This document shows, in pieces, positions 22,428-34,734 of a DNA stretch of 64,000 bases. This DNA comes from Annulohypoxylon bovei var. microspora. Its lineage: Eukaryota > Ascomycota > Sordariomycetes > Xylariales > Hypoxylaceae. The notes beneath the pieces were generated by a model that was not told the origin of the DNA, searched no databases, and saw only the letters and a list, made by a program, of their open reading frames with translations. Numbering within the stretch: the stretch's first letter is position 1; every line of letters starts with the position of its first letter. The stretch is taken from assembly GCA_022836615.1 (NCBI GenBank), contig MU405214.1:524529-588528 (forward strand), read 5' to 3'. The position numbers and the translations under genes were made by a program.

Positions 22428-24502
22428 ATGTGGCTCGATCGGCTTGCCGGTCAGTCAACGTCTCCCGCTCCCTCCCAACCGGGTAGCCGCCCTTATTCTC
22501 CCGCGCCCCGACGAACTCCAAGCGGCTTAGGTCCGTACATCACCTCACAACAGAGACCCGGCGTCACCCCGAGATCATCATCGCTGTCGTTAGCATCCAC
22601 CGAATCATCGGCATCTTCCTTCCTGACTTCCGCCAAGAGAGCCAATGGTTCGACCTTAAAAGAATCAAGGACGATATACGCCGGCCCCGACCCCATAGAC
22701 ATCCTCAGTACGGTTTTAGGAGATGGTAAACAGCATGCGGGATCGGCTACCAAGTCAACGGTTGAATCAGTTAGCTCTATATCAGCTGAAGATCTGCAGC
22801 TGGAATTTGATTTTGGCGGGTTGTCTATCAGAGAGCTAGCATTATCAGAAGAGTCGGCGATAGATGGCGTATATAGACCACAGGCAGCCGAAGAATGTAC
22901 GTCCCCTTTTAATCCTAGAGTCTGCTCTCACCATGCTCATGATTATACTTCCTAGACGACCGAGACAAAGCCAAGTTTGAGGACTTACACCGTTCGATAC
23001 GAGCCTGCGACGAGGTATTGGGTTCGGTAGAGGTTAACCTAGAGAGCTTCCGAAACGACCTTGCCACGGTGTCTGCGGATATCGAGACCTTACAAGCACG
23101 ATCGACAGCCCTCAATGTGCGGTTAGGGAACCGAAAAGCAGTCGAGAAAGGCTTGGGACCTGTGGTGGAGGAGATCAGTGTGTCTCCTACGGTAGTATCC
23201 AAGGTCGCCGACGGTCATATCGACGAGTCGTGGGTGAAAGTTGTTGCTGAGATCGACAAGAGAGCTACCGCTCACAAGAAAAACGCATCGAGCGCGCAGG
23301 GCAGTAAGGGCTTACAAGATCTCGGACCTCTGTTGGAGAAGTTAGTCCTCAAGGCTATCGAACGAATAAGGGATTTTTTTGTCTCCCAGATTAAAGCTCT
23401 TCGATCACCACATATCAATGCTCAGATCATTCAGCAACAGAACTTCCTCAAATTCAAGGACCTCTACTTTTTTCTCCACAAGCACCATTCCGCGTTGGCC
23501 GACGAGATATGTCAGGCGTACCTGAATACCATGAGATGGTACTATGCCAACCAATTCGCACGATACGAAAACGCCCTCCGAAAAATCAAGCTACATTCCC
23601 TGGATAAGACCGACGTGTTAGGGAATGAGGATACTTCCCGCAAAGGTACCGTCCTTTCTAGTTCGAAGATTTCTGGTCCACCCCACGATGCCTTTAACTT
23701 AGGCCGTCGGGTCGACCTCCTACGAACTAGCAACCAAAGTGCGCTCTCTTCCTACCTGGCTGAAGAAGATCAATCTACCCACTACCTCGAACTCCCTTTC
23801 CGGAACTTCAACCTCGCCCTTATCGACAATGCGACGGCCGAATACACATTCCTCGCGTCGTTCTTCTCCCCTGCCCTAAGCTACTCCGCCATCTCGCGCC
23901 ATTTCACCTACATATTCGAACCAACCTTCCAGCTGGGCCAAACCCTGACCAAAACTCTTATATCCGACACGTACGACGCTATCGGCGTCCTACTGTCCGT
24001 CCGTTTGAACCAACATTTGCAGTTCGAATTGCAGCGACGCAAGGTCCCGGCGGCGGACGGGTACCTCAACGGAACGGCCATGCTGCTATGGCCACGCCTG
24101 CAGTTCATCATGAACGCGCATTGCGAGTCCGTCCGCGCCCTGACCTCGGCCCTGCCGACGCGCCCGCCGACGTCCAAGGCCGAGCAGGGCAAACTGTCTG
24201 CTGCGCCGCACGTCTGCACACAGCGCTTCGGACAGCTGCTCCACGGGATCCTGGCCCTGAGCACGGAGGCCGGAGATGACGAGCCCGTCGTCACGAGTCT
24301 CCGGCGTCTGCGCAGCGAGATGGAGGCTTTCCTGACGAGGTATAGCGCGGCGTTTGGTAACGATAGGAGGAAGAGGGAGCGCTTTTTGTATAATAACTAT
24401 AGTCTGATCTTGACTATCATAAGTGACACGCATGGCAAGTTGGCGGTGGAGGAGCAGGAGCACTTTGAGGGGTTGAAAACGGCTTTTCAGGAGGCTGCGT
24501 GA
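22428..24502 (+). CDS. VPS52: GARP complex subunit Vps52
   Basis: Exons 22428-22896 and 22956-24502 give 671 residues. The first about 110 residues are Ser/Pro-rich and disordered. The Vps52/Sac2 domain begins near DLQLEFDFGGLSIRELAL, and the junction restores EEYDRDKAKFEDLHRSIRAC followed by a coiled coil (LESFRNDLATVSADIETLQA). The core includes IQQQNFLKFKDLYFFLHKHH and HYLELPFRNFNLALIDNATA, typical of the family, and the C-terminus ends in a helical FLYNNYSLILTIISDTHGKL. Vps52 is a subunit of the GARP tether (with Vps51/53/54) that captures endosome-derived vesicles at the trans-Golgi. The start is the first ATG of the frame, and the MWLDRL opening is common in fungal orthologues. Confidence 0.92.
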
Positions 24503-24958
24503 TGGATGCCTGGGCTCTAGCCTAGGAACTTGATGTCGGATGACCAGACAGACAGTACTAGATATGACAAGATCGAAAAAAAAAAAAAGATTCAATGAGA
24601 CTGCAATTCTGAAGATGGTTAGTTCTTGAGAAAGGAGTCGCTAGATTTGTAATACCTCTTGTGTCGCATTGTACTATATTGCAACGTGTTCTAGCGCCAC
24701 GTCGCCATTTCTTCCCCGGAGACGATCCTTAATATTTTCTAGGATTCCACATAACATGATCCAGGATAATATCTACCAAAAAATAAAAAAAGTCCCAAAA
24801 ACCGACCCAACTCGCAAAGACGTGCGATACCTACATACGGCTCCCAGTCATCAAGCCCTAAACCATCACCTACGCGAATTCTACGACCCGTTACGGTTAA
24901 GCATTCGTATTCATACAACCCTCATAAACACATAGACACTGTACCGTCACCACCGCCC
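24503..24958. other. Intergenic between convergent VPS52 and TBC genes
   Basis: 3' regions of both genes with poly-A runs (24574-24588, 24779-24791). No gene seen. Confidence 0.35.
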
Positions 24959-26322
24959 CTAGAAGTAATGGCTCGGGATCGACCGCGCGACGAGATTCGT
25001 CCAGAACGGCGCCTTCCGGAAGTACACGGCGCCTATACCGACAACCACGGCCAGGATCACTGTCCTGTTCGCCCACACGGCCTTCATCGCCTTCGCGCGG
25101 CGCGCCGCCCACCGCAGCTCGCGCTGCTGCTGCTCGAAATACGCGAACCCCTCGCCCAGGCCCTGCGCCGCGCACTCGCTCACGCGCCTCCCGGTCTTCA
25201 GCGCGCTGGCGCTCGAGATGGCCCTCCACTGCCACAGCGACTCCGGGGGGTGCCGCTCGAACAGGTCGGCGGCGTCGGCGATGACGGCGTCGAGGTCGAG
25301 GTCCTGGGGCAGCTTGGAGAGGGCGAAGTGCAGCATGTCGGGCTCGTCGTGCTCGAAGAGCTCGGCGCGGCGGCGCAGGACGATCTGGGCGAAGACGTAG
25401 AGGCTGAAGACCTGCTCGCGGGCGAGCAGGGCGTCGAACAGGCGCGCGATGTCGCTGTAGCGCCGCACGTTGTGGGCGAACATGGTCAGGGTGTCGGACA
25501 GCGCGAAGTACGGCTCCGTGCGCCCCACGTGCGCGCACAGCGCCGGGTCCACCGCCGAGATGACGTCCGGGATCAGCCGCAGCTGCGCGACGGCCGGGCC
25601 CAGGCTCGGCAGCATGAAGTCCCGGATGCGCAGCGCGGAGAGCCGCGAGACGGCGGCGGCGCGCGCGCTGGCCGGCAGCACGAGCAGGAACACCTGGCAG
25701 ATGTCGTGGTACCCCTGGAAGTACGAGAGGTACGGCTGCCGCCGCAGCACCTCGGTGATGAGGTCCGAGAGTGCGGACTTCTTCGCGTCGAGCTGCGCCT
25801 GGGTGTCGTCTGATGAAATCGGTTAGCGCATCGTTACCCGCGACTAGCGGTGGAGGGGACGTTGCATTCCGTACCGTCTGGGTAGTAGACGAAGCTGCGG
25901 TCGACGTCTAGCTTGACTTGGTCCTCGTCTTTATGCCGTGCTAGCTTCCTCCACGAATCGGAGCCGCCGTCCTGCTCCCCGTGCTCGTCGACGTGGAAGC
26001 CCAACAGTACAGGCCCTACCGAACAACGTTGAGCCTCATAGTTACCCCAATTTAACCGAGAGTGAGCGAGTGGGATGGGAGAGAGGTGGTGGTTGTGCGC
26101 GGGTCACTCACATGCTTGGCGACGGATGGCGTCGGAGAGGAATCCGCCTCTAGAAACGGCTAGGACCTGGAGATCGTCGATATCCCTCCGCCTGCATGCG
26201 TCTAGGATGCGGGACTCTTGAGTGCGGGCTAATGCGGGCGCGTCATCATGGTGATGATCGTCTGCGCCGTCTATATCTTTCTCCTCTTCTCTGCCGTCGG
26301 CGTCCTCATGTTCCCGGGCCAT
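24959..26322 (-). CDS. TBC-domain Rab GTPase-activating protein with C-terminal membrane anchor (Gyp8/TBC1D20-like)
   Basis: Exons (minus order) 26322-26112, 26015-25875 and 25809-24959 give 400 residues. The N-terminus is Asp/His-rich and acidic. The TBC domain shows both catalytic fingers: Arg in VKLDVDRSFVYYP (about Arg110) and Gln in YFQGYHDICQVF (about Gln149). This indicates an active dual-finger GAP. TBC1D20/Gyp8 features follow (FSLYVFAQIVLRR, MLHFALSKLPQDLDLD). Near the C-terminus a single hydrophobic span (TVILAVVVGIGAVYF) with only a short tail suggests ER or nuclear-envelope anchoring, as in TBC1D20, which acts on Rab1/Ypt1. Exon 3 is very GC-rich and Ala-rich. Long frames seen on the other strand here are shadows of it. 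Confidence 0.88.
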
Positions 26323-28985
26323 GGGAAAATCGATCCCCTCCGCTGCTTCTGCACGTCAGGTTGCCTTACTTGTTGCCGTGCACGTCTGTGTGAACTAATA
26401 ACATGCCGCTGCCCTGGCAGGGTCGCAACTGTGGTATCTGATACCATGCAGTAAGATAAGCTTCGATATGTCCCCCTTTTTAATCTAAGACACTCCTACA
26501 AGATAGAGTTATCTGGACGATGTTGGTGTACCTGAGCGATGTTGCGCTACCTACATACGCCGTTGGGGAAGTCCAAGTGAGATGTGGCTAGTACCAGTCC
26601 AGGTGCTTATCCTGATAAGCGTCGTCTTTTGAGATGAATGTGTTGGAGGGACGGAAGTGAATGCACAAATCAAAATGATTGTTTGAGGGGATGGCGGGTG
26701 TTTTTAATATTAGATTTGAGAAAATGAGGTGATGAGGTGATGAAGTAAAAAAGTGACAAAGTTCTTAGCCAACGACATGAGAACAAGTAACGACATTCAA
26801 TGATGGAAGGTGGAAGGTTGAAGATTGAATGTGTTTTGGCAGCTGGCCGGGGAGCTAGGGTGGGTCTTTCCGTCCCGTGAGGTACCCTTGCGGTGCCCTT
26901 GTGCAGGTGCCAGGGGGAGGTCTTGGCCCGGAAGCTACCAGCGCTAAAAGATTGGCCATTGGCCTGCAGGTATGTATTGTACATACCTAAGTACAGTAAA
27001 ACCTGTCCATAACGATTGCCAAGAAACACAGCACTGGGATCGTTATAGGGAGGTATTGTTCTGAAAAGTAATTTACTTTGGGACGATATTTCCCAAACGG
27101 GTAAGGCTTATAAGTGCACGGGCTGGAAATATCCTAAGCTAAGCTAAAGTGGGTACTATAAGGTCTAAAAATGTATTAATTCTTCCTAAATAGGAAGGAT
27201 TTTTATGATTTTTTAATTTTCTATAACGATCTTGGTGGTGATTAATTAAAGGGTTAACGATATTCGTTATAGTAAAATTATCGTTATTTCTTATACAAAA
27301 TTCAGATGTACAGCAAAATAAATCGTTATATTAAGGTATCGTTATGTAGTAGCATCGTTATGGACAGGGTTTACTGTATTATTACCTACCTGGTGGCATG
27401 AATGCTATTGTCTTTTCTTCGAGTCCTACGAATTGTCATTTTGTAACAAAGAACAATTCATATCCTTATTAACTACATCATGTCTCTCCTTGTTTGCTAG
27501 TAGCACCCGATCAATTTCAACAGCTTATAGGTTTATGGGATCAGACTTTAATTATTAACGGAATCGAAAGTAGTCTTGAAAGCTCAAAGTATAAAAGCGA
27601 AACATGGCCCACGTGTTGTGGTAACTATGTACAGCTTTCTACTTAAATATAAATGGATTCTATGGTTAACTTTGGTATGAGGACATCGATTTCATTTTTA
27701 TTTTGGAAGGGTTCGTTTGCGAGGTTTGCTTACCTTATGTGCCTAGGTTAGAAGCCAACCTTGGAATAACTACATGTAAATAAGTAATATAAAAGTTAAG
27801 ATACAATACCTCATTTATCTCAATATTATAACTAATAATTATTAACTACCTCAAGTATTTCACCAATTTGCGAATAGTGTGAACAAGGCGGGAGTGAAGG
27901 AGCAAAATACATGTACTTAGATACAGAAGGTACTCGATTAGAGAATTGGAATTTCCAAATAGGTTTAACCCCTCAATATCGCTTCCATCCTGTCCTATCC
28001 CATTATTCCGGATAGGGCCTTCTTGTACAGACAACGGACAGCGGGCAGCTTCCAACTTGAAGTTGTACGACAAGATTAATCTAGAAGATTTGAAAACTAC
28101 ATGTAGTACTTTCTTTACTCACTCCAATGCTACTTAGCTTCATGCATCTCAAATTAGAAACACGAAGCTTCCAGGAAGGTTAAGACCCAAACATTTCGCC
28201 ATGCACTTGCAAGGCCAAGGGCACGCGACTGATTGATTGCTTCCCCGCATCAACTTTAGAGGTACTGCAGCTTCCAAGCTCTTCCAAGCCCACTATACTT
28301 ATCGTGCCTCGTACCTGTGGACATCCACTGTCTCCCCCTTTTAAACGCTGACGCCTGAAGATTAGGCCTCGACTCAAACAACAACTAGGCACTCCGCGGT
28401 TGATGGCCGTTTCCCCGGATACGGGCACGCCTAAGAAAGGAAAAATCATAAGCACACTTATAACACCCTCTATTAAAGTTGTATTCAGCTTGTTTTAAAG
28501 ACCGGGAAGGAAGTTTAAGTAACCCTCAAACGATCCGTTGATGCCAAGTTAGGTACCTAACCTGCAAACCTGGATAACTGCAGCCTCTGACTCGATTTAT
28601 ATTCTCAACTCTCTTCTTTGATATATTCGAATCGACCACACCTGGATTTTATTCACATCATCCGTCACCCATCGTCCGTATTATCAAGTGGTGTAAGCTT
28701 CTCGACATTCCTGGATAACCCGAGCACCTACCTAGAAGGTATCCTTAGAAATTCATATCGAGGTTTTGCTTATGGTGTGGGAACTTACTACGACCCTGTG
28801 TTAGTCACATATCGACGAATAGCATTGCGTTAACTTCATCGTCAATCGCAGTCTAACTCTACTCGCGTTTTTTTACGTATATTACGAATCGCTTTCTCCT
28901 GGCCTACACCTTATATGGTGTTGCCGTTGGCTTAGTCTTGAAGGCCATAAAATCATTTTCTGATATTCGGATTGGCATCCTTACC
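26323..28985. other. Gene-poor stretch between the TBC and MMS1_N genes
   Basis: About 2.7 kb of divergent upstream sequence containing one MITE (26994-27376) and otherwise no supported gene. Short frames at 28180-28455 and 27846-28073 have no protein-like features. It becomes AT-rich around 27700-27850. Confidence 0.4.
26994..27376. mobile_element. MITE with 23-bp terminal inverted repeats and TA target duplication (Tc1-mariner/pogo-Fot1 type)
   Basis: The left end reads CAGTAAAACCTGTCCATAAC (then GAT). The right end, read in reverse complement, is CAGTAAACCCTGTCCATAAC (then GAT), with one mismatch in 23 bases. Both sides are flanked by TA (26992-26993 and 27377-27378), the target duplication of the Tc1-mariner superfamily, and the CAGT ends resemble pogo/Fot1-like elements. 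The 383-bp body is AT-rich, has no transposase frame, and contains several further copies of the ATAACGAT/ATCGTTAT word in both orientations, which may be subterminal transposase sites. Confidence 0.85.
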
Positions 28986-31900
28986 ATGTCGCTCCAAACC
29001 TACGTCCTCGAAGATGATCAATGGGTATCTCGTACGGTCTCTGCGGAAGAACTCTTGAGAGAAAATACCACTGCTCGCCGTAAGACGGGAAGGCAGTCAC
29101 TTTCAAAGCCACCTACATACGGCCTACTCACAAGAACGATCGTCGAAAGCCCTGTAATAAGATGGGTGTTACCTGTGCAGCTTCGATCCGCTCGCTATAA
29201 CGATGTTGCGTTGATAGGCGTAGGTCTCCTTACCTTTTTTATCATCTCCATTCTAGCTGTGGCCTATTTTTATCCACAAGCCCACAAGTAGCTTTTGGTT
29301 CTATAGTCTTATCTACCTCAACCTATTCTTGATGGAAGGCTCCTTTCTGAAAACAGAAGGCATAGATATGCCGCATCCCCCCTTTTCTTATAAATTGAAG
29401 ATATCGCTCTGAATATTTTATACCCGTCCTTGACCCCTTTTAGATGCTGACTTGCAGCTAGGATCATTGTGTTCGGATATGCGAACTTGGCCCCGATAGA
29501 CAGCTTCAAGATGTCGTCAAAAAGAAAGACTTCGGGTCTAGAATACGAAATGCGGTAGTCATGGGCTCACCTCAATATTCCCGTAAAGCTAACGAATGCA
29601 ACGATGATGGTACACATGTCAAGGCCGAGGATAGTGATACTGAAATGGCCGACATGAGCACCGCTATCTCTGGATTTAGGAATGTAAATTCACGACTTCC
29701 TCCTCAGTTATTAGTACTGATGCTTGAGCGGGGCGACTTGGTGTTCCTATTTTTGCAGCAAAGGCCTGATGGTAGTTGGGCCTTCGTTTCTTCGACCCAC
29801 AAAGTGCCTGGGGAACGACTCGTTTCTCCTGGGTGGCATATGGCTATTGATCCCTCTTCGAATTTTCTGGTTATCGGATGTACTGAGAATCTCTTCATCA
29901 TATACCAACTTGAGTCGATGGAAACCCTACGACACCAATATATGGAAGGAAATCTATTGCAGCCAATCAAGGACTGGGAAGCTCGGCATGTCATTGGTGT
30001 TATTCACAAGATTGAGTTCCTTCACCCAGTCCATGGAAATGAGATACAGGTGATCTTGATGGTTATCATGGTTCAGCCTGAAGTATCCAGATTGACCATA
30101 TACGAATGGGCCTGTACTGGTACAAGTGATTGGAAGAAAATATTGCGCGAAGAGAAGCCCGGCCACAGGCTCGAGGACGACTATCGCATGCCGCTGTTGG
30201 TCGTTCCCCTTAAAGTTCGAAATGCTTTTCTGATCATCACCGAGAACATTACAGCTACCTGCTCGGATATCTTGAGCGGGCCCCCCACGTTTGTTAAGTT
30301 CGAACTAGTGAACCATGACGATACCCAACTACATCACGGCACGCGCGAGCCGCTGTGGACCGCATGGACCAGACCTATACGGCACCCTCCGTATCACTAT
30401 GAGAAAGATGTTATCTACTTGGCAAGAGAAGATGGCCTCATCAATTTTCTTGAATGCGGCGTTGAATCAGAAATCGAAACAAGTGTCAGCATGGGTTCCG
30501 TGGACTGCAATATTGACACGGCCTTTGCGTGCCTCTTCCATCTGTTTGGCGACGTTCTAGTTACTGGTGGGGACTCAGGTCCTGGGGCGGTTTGGAATGT
30601 CAGTGGCATCTACTAACTTTTCATAGAGCCGTCTTGCTAACATCGTCATCGACAGGTTCAAGCGAGACAATCTCCACAGAGAATTGGCTCAATCCCGAAC
30701 TGGTCGCCTACTGTTGACTTCGTTGTAACTGTCGAGGGAATGCTCGAAGAGAGCAGCGAAGGATCAAGCAGTGATATTGGGAAGATACCCCTCTATCAAC
30801 CAGACAAGGTTTTCGCCTGTAGCGGCAGAGGAATTACAGGCGCTATTACGCAATTTAGATACGGCATCCAGGCAAGGATCGGGTTGGATCTCACATATTC
30901 ATCCAACGTCAAGCAGTGCTGGGCTATATCTAACTTCGATGGAGACATAGAAGATGGCTTCTTTCTAATTTTAGCTCTCCCCAATGGATCTTCTATCCTG
31001 CATCTGTCTCAAGATTTATCTGAGGCATCGGAAAAAGACCATGATTCTACGCCATACGACCTTACCTCAACAACACTAACTGCGCAGGAAGCTGATGGCG
31101 TGGTGGTGCAAGTCACGACGAACTATATTACGGTTGCTACGCCGACGGGATGGTAAGTCTTTCCGGTTAGTAAATATTGTATGACGACTAATGAGACTCG
31201 GGTTGCAGTTCTCAGAAATCGACAAGTGATATATTGCAAGACTACACCACTATTGTGGCAGATGCAGCTATTGAGGGCGATACGATTGCTCTGGCAGTCT
31301 ACTCTGGATCAGACTTCAAAATCGCTTTGCTTAGAGTTGTCGGTCTCGAGGTCTCCTTCCAACGGGCTTTTGACATCGAAGGTGAAGTCACCTGTCTTTC
31401 AATGGGGATATTTGCAGACAAAATCGTTATCCTGGCCGGCCTCTACCAAGGCAGTGACCCAACTCTAGCGATATATCCCGCCGAATTAGACCAACCAGTT
31501 TCTACGGCACCTATTTTGCTAAGGTTGCTACCAAGTATGTGAGCCTTGAATATCTCGAAATGACAAGCTATTAATATTGTGTATAGGTGCGATAAGTCTG
31601 AGTAATGAAATAACATCAGATTCCATGGGACCGTCTCCCTTCGGGGCTCTAACGAGTATTGTTCATTTTGGTGAACGATCCAACAAGACTGTCATCGTAG
31701 CTGGAACTAAATTTGGCGACGTACTTACAATTAAACTAGACCAGTCGAAGCCTGAAATTTATGGAATATACCGGGATAAATTTAACGTATCACAATCTCG
31801 CGTTTATTCTGGCGCAGCGATGGGAGACCCCAACTCAATACTGGTCTGTAGCGATTCGGAACTCGCGATGATGACGAGCTACGTATCGCTCCGCGAGGGC

Positions 31901-33421
31901 CGATTCGAGGAGATACATCGCGTCTGGCCTACTGATGGAGATAGACCTAGCATGGCTTCTCCGCCAATCAATTCCGTAGCGTCATTACGTGAACAGCTTC
32001 CTGAATTTGGGGATTCTACTATGGTGATGATTGCCGGTCCGCGAATCATGATCACTGAGTTGCAACGTCAACTAAAGCCCGTTCCGCGTTATTTCCCTAT
32101 TGGAGGAACGCCAGTTAAGATCCTCTATTCTAAGAGACTGGGGGCTCTTGTTACGGTAGTGTCGAAGAATGGTTTACCTTCCCTGCATTTCCTTGATCCC
32201 GAGACAGGTCACGATTTATCGCTGCCTCTCGAGAGGAAGAAGATAGATGAGGCATATAGTTATCACGAAGTAGACTATATCACAGGCCTAGGGAACGCCG
32301 ACGTAAGGGCTATGTCTCTTGCAACGTGGACGTATAGAAATGGGGGTGTTCGTGGGGACTGGATTGTTCTTGCCATGCGGAGGCGAGATAACGAAGGCCT
32401 CCTCTTGATCATTTCAGCCGAACCCGAGAATGCATCAACCCAGGCTAACGCGCCTCGTCGGATACGATTCTGGACTAAATTTGATCGGAAGATAAGGGAC
32501 GGTCCCATATGGTCCGTTGCGACGGACGAATACGGCGTCTTCCTGTGCGTTGGATGCAATATTCAATACCACCAAATTGAACAAGGCAGGTTCAGGATAT
32601 CGAGGCAGCACGAACTACCGTCCCCAGCCTCGTGGATGGAAGTGGTAAATGGACATTTACACGCCCTCACCATGAACCACTCACTCGTGATCCTTGACTA
32701 CAAGAGGGAGTTTTTTGAGGAGAGCGAACAGATGGTTCAGGTGCACACAGATGAAGTCTGTCGAAATAGTTTACATGCCATTGAACTAGGCACACATGCT
32801 ACTTCTATAACCTTGTTGTCGGATCCGATGTGTGGTGTTCATGGACTATGGGCTCCCGACGAAGAAGAAAGACCATTAAGTCTAGTGTGTCAAGCGGAGC
32901 TTCAGGCATCAATCAGGAGGTTTGCTCGAGGATACACTAGAGCTGCGTGGGGATCGGTTAAGAACCGACCACGCTATGGTTGTGTCACGACTGGTTTACC
33001 TGGATCGGATATCATAGGCCTTACTATTGACGGGTCTCTTCAGCACTTTTCGCTCTTGAACGAGGATGCCTGGAGATTCCTTAGATTCATTCAGAATCTA
33101 GCGATACTATTCCTAGCAATATGCCCACAAATCGCGTCAGATAACTTGTCAGACTTAGCTATTGTCGAACCTGATCCAGAGCCTGAACTATTTCCGAAAT
33201 CGAACAGCCAAGTCGACGGGGACATCCTGCGGATATGTCTTGACAGACATGTCCTAGAAGAACTTGTTTCAAACCCACAGTATCTGCAGCGGTTCCGAGA
33301 ACTTCTTAAGCCTCTAGACGAGGATGGACATATCTCATCCGAAGGACCCAGCAGTGATACCTCATACTTTGAACTGGCTTACAGTATTCTCAAATACTAC
33401 CTTTCACCTGTCCTTTCATGA
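28986..33421 (+). CDS. MMS1_N / CPSF-A (DDB1-Rse1-Cft1-like) beta-propeller protein
   Basis: Exons 28986-29219, 29462-30598, 30656-31152, 31209-31534 and 31587-33421 give 1342 residues. All four junctions keep frame (phases 0, 0, 2, 1). The N-terminal section (RTIVESPVIRWVLPVQLRSA, then RIRNAVVMGSP across intron 1) is the start of the MMS1_N domain. WTAWTRPIRHPPYHYEKDVI with YLAREDGLINFLECG is strongly typical of fungal members. Many propeller-like strands follow, and it ends FELAYSILKYYLSPVLS. Relatives include DDB1, Rse1 and Cft1, scaffold proteins for cullin ligases and RNA processing. The fungal MMS1_N group is less studied and a role in genome maintenance is inferred from the name. The first intron, at 242 bp, is long for this window. 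A 73-codon frame overlapping the stop (33418-33639) is not part of it. Confidence 0.85.
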
Positions 33422-34734
33422 TGGCCTCTACGTTACGAGCATATGTCCGCAACAAGCTCGACTTTAGACACGTTATCCAGGTGGTTAACCGCCTAGGTAG
33501 TTTTAATGAAAATGAATGTTTCCTAAGATTAGTGGCTAGGATGTTGAAAATGGGCTGGCGAGCCAGGTATTCAAATGAAGCTAGATGTGGCTTTCATGAA
33601 GTATCGAAGCTTAGCTCTAGGGACGGGATGAGGGAGTGAAGGTAAGAGGAAAGATGATGACGTGAAATGACATTTCTAATGCCTCTATACGAATAAACCG
33701 ATTACCACGATGAGGAGTTTGACGAGGGAAGTTTACTTTATGCCTTATTGTGACCTAGGTGTCTAGGGTGGTAAGGATGAACACTGTTTAGGCTAGCTGG
33801 CGGATTTGTCGTTAGATGGCGAAGAAAAGGATACAACAGAATTCGGTAGGAGTGAGATGAAGTCATTTACAGAGCATAGAAAGAATGACTCAATTACCTA
33901 CGTATTCATCCGTCTTAAACGATCGAGTTGTAATTTAAGAATGTCCTCTATTTTGAAATCTATTTAAAAGTTATGTATCCCACAATGGTGAATAGGGGGA
34001 GGATGTAAATGGTATAGGGGGTGCAGGGGTTGTAGTAATAACCCACTTTAATTTGAATTTCCTTACCTAATCAAAGTGTATCGATAAGAAAATGGTTCGC
34101 TTAATCCTTCATAACTGTTGTGCAAAGTTTGGAATTCACAAAAATATTTCTTCCTCACTGGAACTTAAGAAAACGCGACCAAACGTAAGGTACTTTATTA
34201 TAGGTACCGTTAACGCACCATCGTCAGCGTGGGTCTTGTCTATTACCCCACTACCGCAAAGGAAATAACGGCCTGCGGCCCTAACCCTTCCAACATTCTA
34301 CATCCACTATATCCTACAGAATACATCCTCCATATTACATCCACTTTGATCTACGAACACCGAACACCACGTTGCAGGAATAATTTTCTCCTGTTAGATT
34401 TCGCGTGTACTAATTACAAACCTCGCGAAATCAAATCAGCATAGTTGCCGCTAAGGAATACATACATACATCCGAGCAATTTGCCGTTTTTTATCTGAGA
34501 ATTCAGCAGACTTAAAAATTGCCCCTCGTCATTTTACAGAGGGTCCACGATTTACCCCCCACCATCATTGTCTTGAGCATCCCAACTCAACGTAAAACCT
34601 CATTACCTTCGATGAGAATTTAATAGGAACTCTACCTCCCTAGGTATCCTAACTTACTTATCCACTATCCGCCTTATACCCAGTCACCACAGATACCAGT
34701 TCACCAGTTCTTTTACATTCAACCTACTGCCAAG
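33422..34734. other. Intergenic: MMS1_N 3' region and eIF5B promoter
   Basis: About 1.3 kb with no supported gene. The final 200 bp before eIF5B are CT-rich and contain CCCTAGGTATCC (about 34637-34650). Confidence 0.4.

Noticed and set aside
24897..25813. Other-frame 213- and 281-codon frames over the TBC gene
   Set aside because: Both overlap the TBC exon, which carries catalytic Arg and Gln fingers. The other frames are low-complexity Arg/Ala sequences.
26670..27029. A 119-codon minus-strand frame
   Set aside because: Runs into the MITE inverted repeat and has no conserved segment or plausible gene context.
33418..33639. A 73-codon frame overlapping the MMS1_N stop
   Set aside because: The MMS1_N protein already ends with a family-typical FELAYSILKYYLSPVL. 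The overlap is of the chance ATGATG type.
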